Positions 8,777 to 15,907 of a stretch of DNA of 43,393 nucleotides are shown one piece after another. Numbering within the stretch: position 1 is the stretch's first letter; the number at the start of each line of letters is the position of its first letter. The notes under the pieces are model-generated. The model had not been told where the DNA came from and did not search any database. It saw only the letters and a list, made by a program, of their open reading frames with translations. The DNA comes from an uncultured Collinsella sp. (GTDB taxonomy: Bacteria; Actinomycetota; Coriobacteriia; Coriobacteriales; Coriobacteriaceae): positions 1-43,393 of the forward strand of contig CABUKY010000003.1 of assembly GCA_902492185.1 (NCBI GenBank), written 5' to 3'. Both the position numbers and the translations under genes were made by a program.

Positions 8777-9652
8777 ATGGACATGACGGATATGACGAGG
8801 GCGGCCGTGTCGCGCCGTCACTTTTTGCAGCTGGCGGGCGCCGGCATGCTCGCGTTGACGGGGACCGCGCTTACCGGTTGTGGCAACTCCACCAGTGGCG
8901 AGGGCTCCGACAAGGGGTCCAAGCTTGCGGCCATTAAGTCGCGTGGCCATCTGAATGCCGGCGTTAAGAAGGATGTTCCCGGCTACGGCTATTACGACAC
9001 CGCCAAGGGCCGCTTTGAGGGCATGGAAGTCGATTTGTGCTACCAGATCGCCGCTGCCGTCTTCGGCGTGAGCTACAAGGAGGCCCGCGCCCAGGAGCTT
9101 GTCGAGTTTACCGACGTAACGCCCAAGACGCGCGGCCCACTGATCGATAACGGCCAGCTCGACGTGGTCGCGGCGACCTACACCATCACCGACGAGCGCA
9201 AGAAGAGCTGGGATTTTTCGACGCCGTACCGCACCGACTACGTGGGACTCATGGTCAAGAAACGTTCGGGCTTTACCTCGATTGAGGACCTGGACGGCAA
9301 GGTTATTGGCGTGAGCCAGGGTGCCACCACGCAGGGCCTGATCGAGCAGATGATCAAGGACAACGGCTTTAGCTGCAAGCCCGAGTTTAGGGCCTTTAGC
9401 GGCTATCCCATCATCAAGAGTTCGCTCGACGCCGGCAATATCGACGTCTTTGCCATGGACCGCTCCACGCTGGCCGGTTACATGAACGAGACCGTTGAGC
9501 TGCTGCAGCCCGAGGTCAAGTTTGGCGAGCAGGGCTACGGCGTGGCGACCAAGAAGGGCTGCGACCTTTCGGCTGTGGTCGATCAGGTAGTTTGCGATCG
9601 CCTGGCCGATGGCTGGCTCGACCAAGAGGTCAAGACCTGGGGTCTTGTATAG
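8777..9652 (+). CDS. Amino-acid ABC transporter substrate-binding lipoprotein with twin-arginine signal
   Basis: This is a solute-binding protein of the SBP_bac_3 family, about 291 aa. Its signal has a twin-arginine-like SRRHFLQ, a hydrophobic core and the lipobox LTGC, so it should be exported (probably by Tat) and anchored by a lipidated cysteine. The mature part shows KSRGHLNAGVKKDVPGYG, the ligand-pocket FEGMEVDLCYQIA and the TYTITDERKKSWDFSTPY segment typical of polar amino-acid binding proteins. It starts 8 bp after the ATPase stop; GTG 8774 or ATG 8783 are alternative starts. Being a Tat-type lipoprotein is less common than the Sec type for this family. Confidence 0.92.
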   Translation: MDMTDMTRAAVSRRHFLQLAGAGMLALTGTALTGCGNSTSGEGSDKGSKLAAIKSRGHLNAGVKKDVPGYGYYDTAKGRFEGMEVDLCYQIAAAVFGVSYKEARAQELVEFTDVTPKTRGPLIDNGQLDVVAATYTITDERKKSWDFSTPYRTDYVGLMVKKRSGFTSIEDLDGKVIGVSQGATTQGLIEQMIKDNGFSCKPEFRAFSGYPIIKSSLDAGNIDVFAMDRSTLAGYMNETVELLQPEVKFGEQGYGVATKKGCDLSAVVDQVVCDRLADGWLDQEVKTWGLV

Positions 9653-9677
9653 GCGCATCGTCCAAGGAAGGAATCAA

Positions 9678-10424
9678 ATGCTCGAAGGATTGTTTGACGC
9701 CGACCGCTGGTCGACGACATTTCAAAACATGGGGCCCTTCTGGGAGGGCTTTGGCGTGACGCTGCAGGTGGTCGTTGCCGGCCTGCTGCTATCGCTGGTG
9801 CTGGGCACGCTGCTGGGCGTGTTCTCTACCACTCGCTCGCGCGTGCTGCGCGCCATAAGCCGTGTGTATGTGGAGTTTTACCAGAACACCCCGTTGCCCG
9901 TGCAGGTGCTCTTTATGTACATGGCTGGTCCGCAGTTTTTGCAGGCCATAACCGGTGCCGACCAGCCGGTGCGCATCGCGCCGTTCGTGCTGGGCTTCTT
10001 GGGTGTGGGCCTGTATCACGCGGCCTACATTTCGGAGGTCATCCGCACTGGTATCGAGGCGGTTCCGCGCGGTCAGATGGAGGCGGCCCAGAGCCAGGGC
10101 TTCACCCGTGCGCAGGCGTACTGGTACATCGTGCTGCCCCAGACATTCAAGATTATTCTGCCGCCGCTGTGTAACCAGGCGCTCAACCTGGTCAAGAACA
10201 CGTCGGTGCTGGCGCTTGTGGCCGGCGGCGACCTTATGTACCGTTCCGACAACTTTGTGAGTCTGTACGGTTACCTGCAGGGATACATCGTCTGCTGCCT
10301 TATGTACTTCATCATCTGCTTTCCGCTCGCCATGCTGGTGCAGTGGCTCGAGCGCCGCTCCAAGGAGCGTCCGCGCGGCGTGAGCCTGGCCGAGCTGGGA
10401 CTCGACAACGTAGAGGAGGCCTAG
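9678..10424 (+). CDS. Amino-acid ABC transporter permease (first)
   Basis: This 248-aa inner-membrane permease of the HisM/GlnP family has a periplasmic N-terminus (WSTTFQNMGPFWEGF) followed by helices. The EAA coupling loop is AVPRGQMEAAQSQGFTRAQAYWYIVLPQ (about 130-157), which docks on the ATPase. The ATG at 9678 is chosen because GGAAGGAA lies just before it; an earlier in-frame start (9609) would run inside the binding-protein gene. It is followed 3 bp later by the second permease, so the channel is probably a heterodimer. Confidence 0.94.
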   Translation: MLEGLFDADRWSTTFQNMGPFWEGFGVTLQVVVAGLLLSLVLGTLLGVFSTTRSRVLRAISRVYVEFYQNTPLPVQVLFMYMAGPQFLQAITGADQPVRIAPFVLGFLGVGLYHAAYISEVIRTGIEAVPRGQMEAAQSQGFTRAQAYWYIVLPQTFKIILPPLCNQALNLVKNTSVLALVAGGDLMYRSDNFVSLYGYLQGYIVCCLMYFIICFPLAMLVQWLERRSKERPRGVSLAELGLDNVEEA

Positions 10425-10427
10425 CGC

Positions 10428-11066
10428 ATGGAAATCTTCAACGCGACCAACCTGCTCTACATTTGGGGCGGCTTTGTTAAGACGATCGAGATCTCGGCGC
10501 TGTCGATCTTTTTCTCGCTCATCTTTGGCACGGTGCTGGCGCTCGTTAAAAGCTATGCGCCCCGCCCGTTCCGTATTTTGGTGAGCGCCTATATCGAGCT
10601 GTTCCGCTGTACGCCAAACCTGCTGTGGATTCTGTTTATCTACTTTACGGTGCAGGGTTTGGACATTGTGATTTCGACCATCGCCTTTACGCTGTTTACC
10701 AGCGCTGTTATGGCCGAGATTGTGCGTGGCGGCCTCAACTCGATTCCGCGCGGCCAGTTTGAGGCGGCGCAGAGCCAGGGCTTCGGCTTCTTTGCCACCA
10801 TGCGCTATATCATTCTGCCGCAGACGTTTAAGACGATCATTCCGGCGCTGTTTAGCCAGTGCACGACCGTCATTAAGGACAGCTCGTATCTTTCGGGCAT
10901 TAACGTGGCCGAGCTCATGTACACGGCAAACGTTGTGATGGCTCACGCGATCGACCTGTCGCAGGTGCTTATGCTCTACGGCCTGGTGTTTGCGATGTAC
11001 TTTGTGCTCAACTTTGGTATCTCGTTGCTGGTCCGAGCATATCAACGCCGTATTGTGGCAGCGTAG
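10428..11066 (+). CDS. Amino-acid ABC transporter permease (second)
   Basis: This 212-aa partner permease has the same fold, with the coupling loop IPRGQFEAAQSQGFGFFATMRYIILPQ. Residues such as YIELFRCTPNLLWILF mark the helix after the first loop, as in HisQ/GlnP proteins. Its ribosome site (GGAGG) lies inside the end of the preceding gene, so the two permeases are translationally coupled. It ends the operon. The stop codon coincides with the first base of a long palindrome (11066-11173) that may stop or protect the transcript. Confidence 0.94.
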   Translation: MEIFNATNLLYIWGGFVKTIEISALSIFFSLIFGTVLALVKSYAPRPFRILVSAYIELFRCTPNLLWILFIYFTVQGLDIVISTIAFTLFTSAVMAEIVRGGLNSIPRGQFEAAQSQGFGFFATMRYIILPQTFKTIIPALFSQCTTVIKDSSYLSGINVAELMYTANVVMAHAIDLSQVLMLYGLVFAMYFVLNFGISLLVRAYQRRIVAA

Positions 11067-11173
11067 TCCTGCTTCCCCAAGCACGGCATCTTGCCCCTCA
11101 ATCGTCGCTTGCGTACATTTAGTACGCGGCGCTCCTCTTTCGGGGCAATCTGCCGCACTTGGGAAACCAGGAC
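11066..11173. repeat. 108-bp imperfect palindrome with nested hairpin
   Basis: Two 32-nt arms (11066-11097 and 11142-11173) match at 26 of 32 positions. The loop contains a second hairpin GCGTAC-ATTTA-GTACGC. There is no T-run. It begins at the stop codon of the ABC operon and may act as a 3' stabiliser or terminator, or be a dispersed repeat. Confidence 0.75.
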
Positions 11174-11187
11174 GGTCGTAAGTGACA

Positions 11188-11220
11188 AAATGAGAATCAG
11201 GAATCGCCTATTTCTCATTT
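11188..11220 (+). promoter_or_regulatory. Perfect 9-bp inverted repeat before the cytidylate-kinase-like gene
   Basis: AAATGAGAA (11188-11196) and TTCTCATTT (11212-11220) are separated by 15 nt and end just before the GAAAGG ribosome site of the 11238 gene. It could be an operator or a 5'-leader hairpin; the sequence cannot say which. Confidence 0.45.
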
Positions 11221-11237
11221 GTTAGAAAGGAATCGCG

Positions 11238-11861
11238 ATGAGCGATCTGGAGAACAAAAAGAGCCTCGTGGTCATTACCATCGCGCGCGACTTTGGCGCC
11301 GAGGGCCACGAGATTGGTCGCATGCTTGCCGACGAGTTGGGGATTCCGCTGTACGATAACGAGCTGCTGGTGCGTGCGTCGCTGCGCGCGGGCGAGTCGC
11401 TCGACAAGATGGCCGCCTACGACGAGCGCCTGGCCGTGGAGAACATGGCGTTTCTGCCCGACCGCTACGATGCCCGTTCGTACTCGGACAAGTTGTTCCA
11501 AAAGATGAGCCAGGTGATTTTGGATCTGGGTGAGACCGAGAGCTGCATTATCGAAGGCCGCCTGTCCGATTACCTGCTGCGTAACAACCCCAACCACATT
11601 GCCGTATTGGTGACCGCTCCCTTTGAGGACCGCGTCGAGATCGTGCGCAAGAAGCGCGGTCTTAACAAAAAGAAGGGCGCCAAGCTGGTCAAGCAGCAGC
11701 AGAAGGCGCGCGAGGCGTTCTATAAGCGCTACAGCGCCGGAAAGTGGAAGATGACGAGCGGTAAGGATATCGTTGTCAACCGCGCCAAGTTGGGACGCGA
11801 AGGCTGTAAAGACGTCATTGCCGCTGCCTACCGCTACAAAGTGGCGCAGCTCGAAGGCTAG
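11238..11861 (+). CDS. Cytidylate kinase-like family protein
   Basis: This 207-aa P-loop-type kinase is of the Cytidylate_kin2 family. It starts with SLVVITIARDFGAEGHEIGRML, the modified nucleotide-binding loop of that family, followed by LGIPLYDNELLVRAS. A lid-like basic segment (KKRGLNKKKGAKLVKQQQKAREAFYKRYS) lies near 140-170. The family is annotated by similarity to cytidylate kinase but the true substrate is generally not established. It is monocistronic, with GAAAGG before the ATG, and shares a bidirectional terminator with the convergent LuxR gene. Confidence 0.85.
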   Translation: MSDLENKKSLVVITIARDFGAEGHEIGRMLADELGIPLYDNELLVRASLRAGESLDKMAAYDERLAVENMAFLPDRYDARSYSDKLFQKMSQVILDLGETESCIIEGRLSDYLLRNNPNHIAVLVTAPFEDRVEIVRKKRGLNKKKGAKLVKQQQKAREAFYKRYSAGKWKMTSGKDIVVNRAKLGREGCKDVIAAAYRYKVAQLEG

Positions 11862-11867
11862 CCGATC

Positions 11868-11907
11868 AAAACCACCACAAAGGGGACAGCACCTTTGTGG
11901 TGGTTTT
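11868..11907. terminator. Bidirectional terminator made of a CCACAAAGG...CCTTTGTGG repeat
   Basis: A perfect 16-bp stem (11868-11883 and 11892-11907) has the loop GGACAGCA and A/T runs at both ends, so it can end both the 11238 gene and the convergent 11912 gene. The same stem-loop core recurs at 13482-13516 and, inverted, at 15785-15829. Confidence 0.85.
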
Positions 11908-11911
11908 TGTT

Positions 11912-13315
11912 TTAGGCAGAGGGGAAGGCTTTGGCGAGACCGGCGCGCGTCTGCGTGTCGGTCTTTTGGTAGATAGAGCTCAGGTGGCGCTGCACCATGC
12001 GCATCGAGATACCGAGCTCCTCGGCGACCTGCTTGAGCGGGCGTTCATCCTGGGTCACGGCTATGAGCACGTCGACTTCGCGCGGGGTGAGGGCGTGGTT
12101 GGCGATGAAGGCCTGGCGCTGCTCCTCGACGGTGGGCGCGGCGAGCACTTCTTCTGCCAGCTGCTCGCGCTCGCGCTCCTGCTCGGTTTGGGGTAGGCGG
12201 AACAGGCCGGCTGCCACGAATGCCGCGCAGGCGGCGACGAGCAAAACGAGCGCACCGATCATGATGAGGGCAACGTTGCCCGAGGTCACAAGGGCAAGCG
12301 AGATGCCCGATGTAGTGAATGCGCATGCATTGTTGGCGGCGCGTCCCATGCCGGCCCAGAGAGCGGGCGCATGCATGTGCGGTGCCAGCTGTGTAAAGGT
12401 GGCGGTAAAGAACGTGACAAAAAAGCCCGAGCTCAGGTAAAAGACGACAAGGCCCAGGTTGGGATCGGCACCGGCCTCGACGGCCAGGATGGAAATGGTC
12501 GAGAGCACGGCAATGCCGAGCATGACAAGCCCCATGTATCGGCGCTCGGCAAGATCAAAGATAAGACCGGCGGCAAGGCCGCTTGCCGCCAAAAAGAGGC
12601 GCGGCCAGGTCTGCACGGCAATGGTGCCGTGGGCGTTGGAGAGTGTGACCACGTTGTCGAGGGTCGAGAACAAGCAGGCAAGAATCATGACGAGCGCGAT
12701 GCTCCAGCATGCCTGTTTGGCGAGGGCATGAGAGGGCTCAACAAAGGGATTGATGGCGGGGCTGGAGCTCTCGGCAGCCTTTTGGGGAACGACGCTGAGG
12801 GCGGAGATGGCGATCGTCGCTGTGCCAAGGACGATGAGCTCTGCGATACCGCCGCAATTGAGCAGGTTGACGGCGAACTGCATCAGGATGCCCGCGGCAT
12901 AGGCCGCTCCCGCACCGGTGGCGAGCTTGGGATCATCCTGAAATGCCAACGAAAAGGCGTGGTGAGTGGCGGCGCCCAGCAGGCCGAGTCCAAAGAACGC
13001 CACGCACCCCAGAATCTCGAGGGCAAGCGGGCCCGTGGGGGACTGGATCTGGGTCAATCCCAGGATGGCGACGGGAACAGCGGCGTTGGCGGCTGCCAAT
13101 GAGTGGCCTTTGCGCTGTGCGAGCCCGAGCAGCGGCGCATATCCGATAAAGCCGAGTACACTCGCGCCCAGAATAAAGCCCTGTGCGATCACAACGCGTT
13201 CGGCACCGGCGAGCAGCCCGACGTTGACGTCGAAGCGAAACTCGGCGGCAAGGAAGGCGAAGGTAAACAGTGCGAGTGCCAGAAGCGCGTTGATTTTAGG
13301 CTTGCTCAGATTCAA
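11912..13315 (-). CDS. Membrane-bound LuxR-family regulator with 12-helix transporter-like domain
   Basis: This 467-aa protein has about twelve hydrophobic helices (residues about 8-390, MFS-like, with no obvious transport motifs) and a C-terminal LuxR/GerE HTH (ALTPREVDVLIAVTQ...QVAEELGISMRMVQRHLSSIYQK, about 410-460). Such fusions are abundant in Coriobacteriia and are thought to sense a ligand in the membrane and control nearby genes. The likely start is a TTG (13313-13315) with AAAGGA upstream. It is divergent from the surface-protein gene at 13543, which is a natural candidate target (inference). Confidence 0.88.
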   Translation of the reverse strand: MNLSKPKINALLALALFTFAFLAAEFRFDVNVGLLAGAERVVIAQGFILGASVLGFIGYAPLLGLAQRKGHSLAAANAAVPVAILGLTQIQSPTGPLALEILGCVAFFGLGLLGAATHHAFSLAFQDDPKLATGAGAAYAAGILMQFAVNLLNCGGIAELIVLGTATIAISALSVVPQKAAESSSPAINPFVEPSHALAKQACWSIALVMILACLFSTLDNVVTLSNAHGTIAVQTWPRLFLAASGLAAGLIFDLAERRYMGLVMLGIAVLSTISILAVEAGADPNLGLVVFYLSSGFFVTFFTATFTQLAPHMHAPALWAGMGRAANNACAFTTSGISLALVTSGNVALIMIGALVLLVAACAAFVAAGLFRLPQTEQEREREQLAEEVLAAPTVEEQRQAFIANHALTPREVDVLIAVTQDERPLKQVAEELGISMRMVQRHLSSIYQKTDTQTRAGLAKAFPSA

Positions 13316-13403
13316 GGACAGTCCTTTGGGTGGACGGAATAGTCGTGTCCTCGATTGTAGCGTCCCTGGGACGCGTGTGACGACAACGAAATCATATTGA
13401 ATT

Positions 13404-13446
13404 AAACCGCAGGTAGAGGCCTAGGTTCGCATCTACGAACCTAGGC
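13404..13446. repeat. AAACCGCAGGTAGA motif plus CCTAGGTTCG inverted repeat
   Basis: The 14-mer AAACCGCAGGTAGA (13404-13417) also sits in the centre of the three hairpin units at 42007-42659. It is followed by a perfect 11-bp inverted repeat (13419-13429 and 13436-13446, 6-nt loop). Placed between the LuxR gene and the surface-protein gene, the palindrome could be an operator or a repeat fragment. Confidence 0.6.
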
Positions 13447-13481
13447 ATATGGAGTCATTTGGCACATCTTGGTGGTACAGG

Positions 13482-13516
13482 ACCGCCACAAAGGGGACAG
13501 GCACCTTTGTGGCGGT
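13482..13516. repeat. CCACAAAGG...CCTTTGTGG palindrome upstream of the surface-protein gene
   Basis: A perfect 13-bp stem ACCGCCACAAAGG (13482-13494 and 13504-13516) has the loop GGACAGGCA. It is the second copy of the repeat found at 11868 and 15785. It lies 27 bp before the start codon, right in front of the AAGGAGG ribosome site, so it will form in the mRNA leader. Confidence 0.8.
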
Positions 13517-13542
13517 ATGTCCCTACGACCAAGGAGGCCGTT

Positions 13543-15513
13543 ATGAACGGAAGTCACTTCGATAAGCAAACTCAGCGTGAGCGCACCTGCTCGCTGGTTC
13601 ACGGTACTTGGCGTTGTGTGGGTGCCAAAATCGCTTGCGCCGGCGCGTGTGCGCTTATGGTCGGTCAGTTGCTGCTGCCGAGCGTGGCGCTGGCGACGGA
13701 ATGCGCCGATCCCGCCGCTGGGACGGATGAGGTTGCCGCGGCTCCGGTGACGCCGACGGTTGCGGAGGATGCGGCCGCAACGACCGCGCCTGCAACCGAT
13801 GCTGCTCCGGCGGCGCAAGCCACCGCTGAGCCTCAGCAGACGGCCCCGACTGGCGCCACCGATGAATCCAACGATGCGGCACCCGCTGAACAAAATACTC
13901 CCAGCGACAACGCCGCCACGCCGGCGAATGACGCCATCATGCCCCGCGGTGTGACTGATGTTGTTGGCGGCAGCGACGTTAGGGTCAATACGACCGTGGT
14001 TTCCCGCTACACGGACTGCGCGCTTCCGAGCAATGTCACACTCGAAAAGGGCCAGTCGTATACCTATGATTTTCCCGATGTTGAGGGCGGCATGCCGGAT
14101 GAGCCGCTCTGCGAACTTGTCGAAACCAAGTACTACCGGGCCGATGCTGCTTCGGGCACCCTGGCTGAAGTCCAGGACACATCTATGTCCGATGTGACGG
14201 CCCGCTTTGAGCCTGTTGGCGATTACATGAGGCTGACGCTGACCTTTACGGGTGGCGCGGCAGGCGGCTCGTATCGACTCACGCGCAATGAGGCTCTCTA
14301 TATTGGCACGGCACTGGAGTATACCGGAACTGACTATGAAGGCAGCTCGACTATCCTCAACGAAACCAGGTACGATTATTACCTCCGCTACGTCATCAAG
14401 AGCGAAATTACGCTCGTTGCATCGGAAAACGAAGCCCTCCATAACCTGGACGTCAACGACGTGAAGACCGACTACGCGCCCGGCGAGGCGCCGCGCGCGA
14501 CCGCGACGATCCCCGCTGCTGACGCCGACAAGTACGAGATCGCCTATGAGTGCTGGGAAGAGATGGAGCTCGATATGGAATCCGGGGAGTCGGTACCCGT
14601 TGCCTTCTGGTATTCCGACCCCGCGAAGTACACGCCGGGCATGAAGAAGATTGACCACTTCGAAGAGGGAAAGTTCTACATGTACTCCGTTGAGCTGAGG
14701 CTCAAGGGCGACAATACCGTGGCCGATGACTGCAATATGAACGTCAACGGTCATTGGGCGCACCACATCAAGACCGTCAACGGCGTCTTCGCGCCAAACG
14801 CTGACAATATGCTGTGCGAGCAGCCGATCGACGAATGGCGGGCCATCGACGTTATCGAGATCAACGGTGCCACGACCACCTTCAAGGCGGGCGATAAGCC
14901 GGTCTTTACGGCGAATGTTCTGACGGGCTCCAACTCCCTTCCTCAGTGTGAGTTCTGGACGGGCAGCGATGGCAGCGAAGTGAACTCTCAGAAGTTCTGG
15001 GATCAGAACATCACGAACCACATCGATGCCTTTAAGCCTGGCGTGACCTATCGCTACGGCATCTACCTTAAGTCGGCGCGCGGCTTCTACTTTACGCCCA
15101 ACACCAAGCTGGTGATCAACGGCCAGGAGTGCGGCTACCAGGTCGCGGATAGCGTATCCGATGAGGACAGCGGCTGGATTTACACCCTGTGGCTCAACAC
15201 CGATCTGACCTTTACGCTTGAAGCCACGCCGACTCCCGATCCGCAGCCTACGCCGGATCCCAAGCCGACACCGCAGCCTGAGGTTAAGCCCGAGACCAAG
15301 CCCGAAGTGAAGCCCGAGACCAAACCCGCGGCCAAGTCGGCCACGACAACCGCCACGACCAAGACGGTTGAGAAAACCACGCAGGCCAAGAAGAGCGATG
15401 CTGTCCTGGCTACCACGGGGGATACCACCGCGATGACGGTCGCCGCCCTAGGCATCGCCGGCGCAACCGTCGCCGCCGCCGGCCTCGCCGCGACAAAGCG
15501 CCGCAAACGTTAG
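13543..15513 (+). CDS. Sortase-anchored surface protein (LATTG signal), function unknown
   Basis: This 656-aa secreted protein has a Sec signal (hydrophobic CAGACALMVGQLLLPSVALA, residues about 34-53), a low-complexity Ala/Thr/Pro/Glu stretch to about 130, and a long beta-rich region (about 140-560) of unrecognised type. A Pro-rich wall-spanning spacer follows (TPDPQPTPDPKPTPQPEVKPETKPEV), then the sortase signal LATTG, a hydrophobic helix and RRKR. The start at 13543 is chosen for its strong AAGGAGG; the longer frame from 13459 runs through repeat DNA. No sortase lies in the window. Its role may be adhesion or wall structure, which cannot be told. Confidence 0.88.
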   Translation: MNGSHFDKQTQRERTCSLVHGTWRCVGAKIACAGACALMVGQLLLPSVALATECADPAAGTDEVAAAPVTPTVAEDAAATTAPATDAAPAAQATAEPQQTAPTGATDESNDAAPAEQNTPSDNAATPANDAIMPRGVTDVVGGSDVRVNTTVVSRYTDCALPSNVTLEKGQSYTYDFPDVEGGMPDEPLCELVETKYYRADAASGTLAEVQDTSMSDVTARFEPVGDYMRLTLTFTGGAAGGSYRLTRNEALYIGTALEYTGTDYEGSSTILNETRYDYYLRYVIKSEITLVASENEALHNLDVNDVKTDYAPGEAPRATATIPAADADKYEIAYECWEEMELDMESGESVPVAFWYSDPAKYTPGMKKIDHFEEGKFYMYSVELRLKGDNTVADDCNMNVNGHWAHHIKTVNGVFAPNADNMLCEQPIDEWRAIDVIEINGATTTFKAGDKPVFTANVLTGSNSLPQCEFWTGSDGSEVNSQKFWDQNITNHIDAFKPGVTYRYGIYLKSARGFYFTPNTKLVINGQECGYQVADSVSDEDSGWIYTLWLNTDLTFTLEATPTPDPQPTPDPKPTPQPEVKPETKPEVKPETKPAAKSATTTATTKTVEKTTQAKKSDAVLATTGDTTAMTVAALGIAGATVAAAGLAATKRRKR

Positions 15514-15550
15514 AGCTGGGTGACGGCTCTCGTTCTCGGCCTCAGCAAAA

Positions 15551-15766
15551 TCTCAATCTGTAACACCAAACTGCCCAAAACGCCTCTAGATGTTACAGAT
15601 TGAGATGAACCGAATGGCCGCCAATCTAATGTCTCGATCTGTAACACCAAGCGGGGAATTTGACCTCTAACTGTTACAGATTGAGACAAAGCGGGGGCGG
15701 CTGGCACAATATCTCGATCTGCAACAACTACAAGGCTCAACGGGCTCCAGGTGTTACAGATTGAGA
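15551..15766 (+). repeat. Array of alternating 15-bp repeats (three hairpin units)
   Basis: Three units at 15551-15605, 15632-15686 and 15712-15766 are each 55 bp. Each has a left arm TCTC(A/G)ATCTG(T/C)AACA and a right arm TGTTACAGATTGAGA around a 25-nt loop. The spacers between units are 26 and 25 nt. The 15-mer therefore recurs about every 40 bp in strictly alternating orientation. The same design is at 32769-33065. It fills most of the 394-bp gap between the surface protein and the nfn operon terminator; no gene is seen in the gap. Confidence 0.92.
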
Positions 15767-15784
15767 CAAAACGAGCAAGCAAGT

Positions 15785-15829
15785 CCCAAACCACCACAAA
15801 AGTGCCTGTCCCCTTTGTGGTGGTTTGGG
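15785..15829. repeat. Inverted copy of the CCACAAAGG palindrome
   Basis: A perfect 16-bp stem (15785-15800 and 15814-15829) has a 13-nt loop GTGCCTGTCCCC-like, the reverse complement of the loop of the two copies at 11868 and 13482. It lies between convergent genes. Confidence 0.85.
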
Positions 15830-15841
15830 CGGCCGGCATAG

Positions 15842-15879
15842 AAAAAGTCCCCGCCGAGCGTGTGCTCGACAGGGACTTT
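15842..15879 (-). terminator. Terminator of the nfn operon
   Basis: Read on the minus strand, the stem AAAGTCCC/GGGACTTT with an inner GAGC/GCTC helix is followed by TTTTTC. It lies 28 bp past the nfnB stop. Confidence 0.8.
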
Positions 15880-15907
15880 GCCGTTTAATGGCTAGCGCTG
15901 AGGGTGA

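Noticed and set aside
9789..11084. A 431-codon frame opposite the two ABC permeases
   Set aside because: Shadow frame rich in His, Gln and Arg; it crosses both permease genes.
15551..15766. CRISPR array
   Set aside because: The repeats alternate in orientation, are only 15 bp, spacers are partly similar to each other, and no cas gene is present.
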